NCBI GenBank assembly: GCA_000697455.1
Contig: JNET01033222.1
Coordinates: 1 to 10,785, forward strand
Direction: 5' to 3'
From: Basidiobolus heterosporus B8920
Lineage: Eukaryota > Basidiobolomycota > Basidiobolomycetes > Basidiobolales > Basidiobolaceae
DNA length: 10,785 bases
This document shows positions 8,111 through 10,785 of the stretch, piece by piece. How positions within the stretch are numbered: the first letter of the stretch is position 1; every line of letters starts with the position of its first letter. A program made the position numbers and the translations under genes. The notes below the pieces were generated by a model. That model had not been told where the DNA came from and did no database searches. It saw nothing but the letters and a program-made list of their open reading frames with translations.

Positions 8111-8913
8111 TTACCACTGGGTAAATGGTAACCTCTAAGTTGATAAAGAAGAACAGTTACTTCATCAAAAAGAGTTAAACATCAACACATAGCTTTATTA
8201 GGTTCTACCAAGAGGCTTTAGTATAAAGTTGTTGTTGGGTATTTTCTTGTATAGAGATATTGGCAGTGTATCAGTATTGGAACTACTTTATACATTATTG
8301 AATCATCTAAATGTATGGGGCCCAAGGACCACAGCACCAGAAATATATTTCTTCCAAGATGTCAGCAGGGAAGCCAATAGTAGAAACAGGATGAATTAGA
8401 GATAACCAGGGAGAGCGAAAGGATTCCACATGGTCATAGATTAATCTAGTGTGATAGAGCCCAGATGAAACACTTTTTCATATTAATAGTAATGAAGTGA
8501 TTTTGTTATAGTATCCTTGCAGCTGAACTCATCCATGACCTAACTGTTCTGATTAGGATCATTTTGGATTGTACATCTGTATAGATACAAGCTTACACTA
8601 TATTATGCTATCATTTTAGAAAACAATATGAAATAATATTTGAATACCGCCATACCAGTGGAAACATAGTAGGATGTGATCAGTTTCACTCAAGTAGATT
8701 TTCCCACATGCAATAGTACAACTACTACAGGTTCAGACTTACAGCCTAAGATATAAATGGACCTCTGATTCAAGGTGAAACCAGAGAAAGTATATTCAAG
8801 ATAGTACTTTTATAAATCAGTAAGGCAAACATCAAAAGAGATACTCAGATAGTAGTAACAGATACCTTAGGACAGGATCCTCCAACTTCCAATGTCTTGC
8901 AGACAGGATTAAA
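8111..8913. other. Decayed intergenic or transposon DNA, no gene recognised
   Basis: About 800 bp without a supported coding region on either strand. Short minus-strand stretches near 8390-8310 vaguely recall the zinc-binding region that precedes the gypsy integrase core, but the match is too weak to annotate. The composition matches the rest of the window: AT-rich with almost no CG. Confidence 0.45.
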
Positions 8914-8927
8914 CAAGGGGAGGTATG
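8914..8927 (+). other. Polypurine-tract-like motif followed by TG
   Basis: CAAGGGGAGG is followed by TA and then TGTTGTAGG, the arrangement seen at the inner edge of a 3' LTR. I could not find a matching inverted CCTACAACA end downstream or a second copy of the repeat, so an LTR starting at 8926 is only a suggestion. Confidence 0.2.
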
Positions 8928-8983
8928 TTGTAGGTGAGATTGCCCCTTGATATTACACTATGGCACAAGTATCTACAATGGAC

Positions 8984-9238
8984 TCACACAAAGGGTTGTG
9001 GGAACCAATATTCAATCTTGCCAAGACTGATAATGTCCAAAGCAGACAGAGATGGAGGCCTCCCTCTAATCTGCTTTGACAAGAGTACTATATACAGATG
9101 CCTGCTGAAGTTTGTAAAAAGATTGACAATAAGATAACAAGAGAAATTAGTGACAAGGTAAGAAGAAAAAGTTACCTTAATTACTGGATGAAGACAACGG
9201 GGGGTTGTGGTTACAAAAACAATATCATGATCATACAA
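8984..9238 (-). pseudogene. Possible second gypsy integrase-core fragment
   Basis: The minus strand is open for 84 codons and begins with DHDIVFVTTT and then VIKVTFSSY. This resembles the gypsy integrase S-D-(R/H)-D-x-x-F-x-S..W...L...(L/I)-x-x-S-S-A-Y segment around the second catalytic Asp. After that the reading drifts away from the family and becomes hydrophobic, with no recognised motif. If real, it overlaps in content with the remnant at 7290-7870, so it would be a separate element copy. Confidence is low because only about 30 residues support it. Confidence 0.3.
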
Positions 9239-10785
9239 TACTGATTATGAATAGCATTCTTAAGCTACTACTGAAACTTCCACCAGTGTGTCAACTTGAA
9301 GTGTCACACCTTCCAGGGAAAGGACTGTAGAGCAATCTATTTGTAGGCCAGATGGAAGGAAAGGAACCACACCATGAGGAGCAAGCATATAAGAACAAGC
9401 AAGGAGCTTACAACCTTACAGAGAAGAAATAGAGATCCCCAAAATAATTACAAGTTAAAGTAAAATTGATGAAGAAATTATTGTCCCTGTGCTATTTTAC
9501 CAATGGTTGTGTTCTAGAAGCCTAGTAAGCACAAGAATAGTGTCCCAAAGATTGGAAGCTAGTGAACCACTTGCCAGTATGTCTACATGAAGCGAAAGAT
9601 CCAAGTCTATTAACTTTACTGCTGAAATAGCTCAACATGATCAGTGCAAAGAGACCTGGTTCTGATTAAATACCTGCATATCTTTTTTCCTGATTGATTA
9701 TCAATAGCCAAATATGCTATTTGCAAATAATTGTTTTTGGTTAAAGTAGGTTTTAATTAATACATTCAATGATAAATCATTAATACATAAAGAATAAAAC
9801 TAAAAATAATCAGGTTCAAGACATAGCCAAGTATTCATTTAGCCATTGTTGTGATTGTGCATAATGCTAAACCTTTCCTAGAAGTATGCAGTAAATTTTA
9901 TATCTTGCATACAGAGTAGTGTGCAAATCCTCATGCAAGATCACATCCAATTACCAAAATTCCAACATTGTTTGCACTAGCATCATGGCAGTGATCAGTG
10001 CTCAAATGTGATCATGATTAGTATAGTAGGTTCATGGTGAGTCAGGGAAGTCAACAGATTCTATCCAATAATAGCTCACTATCATGATTACAATATATTC
10101 TCACTTACTTAAATGGTAAGTATCTATATGAATACATCAATGTTACACACTAACATGTAAATGATATCAAGGTATCACCCTTCTGTTACCTATCATTGGT
10201 GCCGGTTCCTCTGACTGTTTGTTTGATCAAATGCAATATTATGAGAAGGTTATTGTGTGATTGCAGTGCAATGGGGCTATATTGTGCTTATAGGACTAGA
10301 TTGAACTAATATTGTGATGGCACAATGATCTTGGAGTTAATTCTGAGATTGCACCTAACAGGGTGCTATGGTCCAAGATTGTGCCACATCATTATATATG
10401 GTAGGATGGAGCAAATCTAATTGTCACTTTCCCCAGAGCAAAAAGTGTGCTGTCACAAATATTGCACTGCACACTATCTCAGAAAGTATTCACCTTTATG
10501 TCAGTACCTGGGTGACTATATCTTGCTTCCATTAAGTTGGTAGATTTCCAGCAGCATTATGTGACTTCTCATTTATCGTTTCCATGAGCTCTATATCCTG
10601 TGCTTCTTCTATCATGAGTCTGGCCATCTTCTAAAGAACAGCAGCACACATTTTGTAGTGAACTTGATTTGCAGCTATATGGATTAGATTGCAGTTGGTT
10701 TTTTTGTGACCAATCAGTCGGATTTGCTTCCTCATGCAATGGATCAACCTTTGGAGAACCCAATTTATGACAAGTTACATAAATG
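9239..10785. other. No recognisable gene; decayed AT-rich sequence
   Basis: No supported coding region is visible on either strand over about 1.5 kb. A 64-codon minus-strand open frame at 10569-10763 has no family motif I recognise. A PBS-like sequence at 10197-10210 is noted separately. The composition and CG scarcity match the transposon-derived part of the window, so this is probably older repeat debris, but I cannot assign it. Confidence 0.45.
10197..10210 (+). other. PBS-like motif
   Basis: TGGTGCCGGTTCCT follows CTATCAT. TGG plus a GC-richer stretch after a CA end resembles the junction of an LTR with a tRNA-type primer binding site, and it stands out in this AT-rich region with one of its few CG dinucleotides. 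No gag follows on the plus strand and no LTR partner was found, so this remains weak. Confidence 0.2.

Noticed and set aside
8934-9137. A 67-codon plus-strand open frame as a small gene.
   Set aside because: It has no recognisable motif and no promoter context, and it overlaps a minus-strand stretch with weak integrase similarity. A frame of this length is expected by chance.
9194-9208. A G-run flanked by ACAAC and GTTGT as a polypurine tract or hairpin.
   Set aside because: The stem is only five base pairs, no LTR-like start follows, and the bases fall inside the possible minus-strand integrase piece.
10569-10763. A 64-codon minus-strand frame rich in Ser, Cys and Gln as a possible zinc-finger or gag piece.
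   Set aside because: Its cysteines do not form a CCHC or C2H2 spacing, and I recognise no family.
1-10785. CRISPR arrays, rRNA, riboswitches or a bacterial-type operon.
   Set aside because: There are no regularly spaced short repeats, no rRNA-like conserved segments and no gene clusters. The content is eukaryotic retrotransposon DNA.

Overview
The window is a stack of dead retrotransposons in an AT-rich, strongly CpG-poor fungal background. I can support no intact host gene, RNA gene or CRISPR array. The organism is probably a basidiomycete. The large element's reverse transcriptase region carries the FAFTDEERG-type lead-in, the protease has the DSGSEIN / IGGV..FFIV / GRPY pattern, and the RNase H ends in ..LEHVAGVNHKGPDALS; I associate this combination with basidiomycete Ty3/gypsy elements. 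A second element uses a primer site identical to the anticodon arm of fungal initiator tRNA. The species cannot be named from this sequence.

Layout. (1) Positions 1-5889, plus strand: a Ty3/gypsy-type LTR retrotransposon whose 5' LTR is cut by the window edge (1-230). Recognisable gag, protease, reverse transcriptase, RNase H and integrase C-terminal parts follow, then a purine tract and a complete 1370-bp 3' LTR (4520-5889) bounded by TGTAGTG...CACTACA. It has more than a dozen breaks and is a fossil. The shared parts of the two LTRs differ at about 13% of positions. (2) Positions 5890-6534, minus strand: the 5' end of a Ty1/copia element, made of a 243-bp LTR with TGGATA/TATCCA ends, a primer binding site and the first part of gag. 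The copia gag stops exactly at the gypsy LTR edge, so the gypsy element inserted into the copia gag. The rest of the copia element should lie beyond the left edge. (3) Positions 6535-10785: older, more decayed DNA. The clearest piece is a minus-strand Ty3/gypsy integrase remnant at about 7290-7870. Weaker integrase-like pieces lie at 7998-8110 and 8984-9238, with a few isolated PPT-like or PBS-like motifs. The remainder shows nothing I recognise.

How it fits together: no genes act together here. The history reads as old gypsy debris, then a copia insertion nearby, then the long-LTR gypsy insertion into the copia gag, and then decay of all layers. Loss of CG dinucleotides is extreme across the window (about 27 seen, about 350 expected), which points to methylation-linked or RIP-like mutation. 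The most distinctive observations are the copia primer site, in which the gag AUG lies opposite the anticodon of the priming tRNA, the clean nested junction, and the CpG depletion. I found no new defence, toxin or metabolic system.
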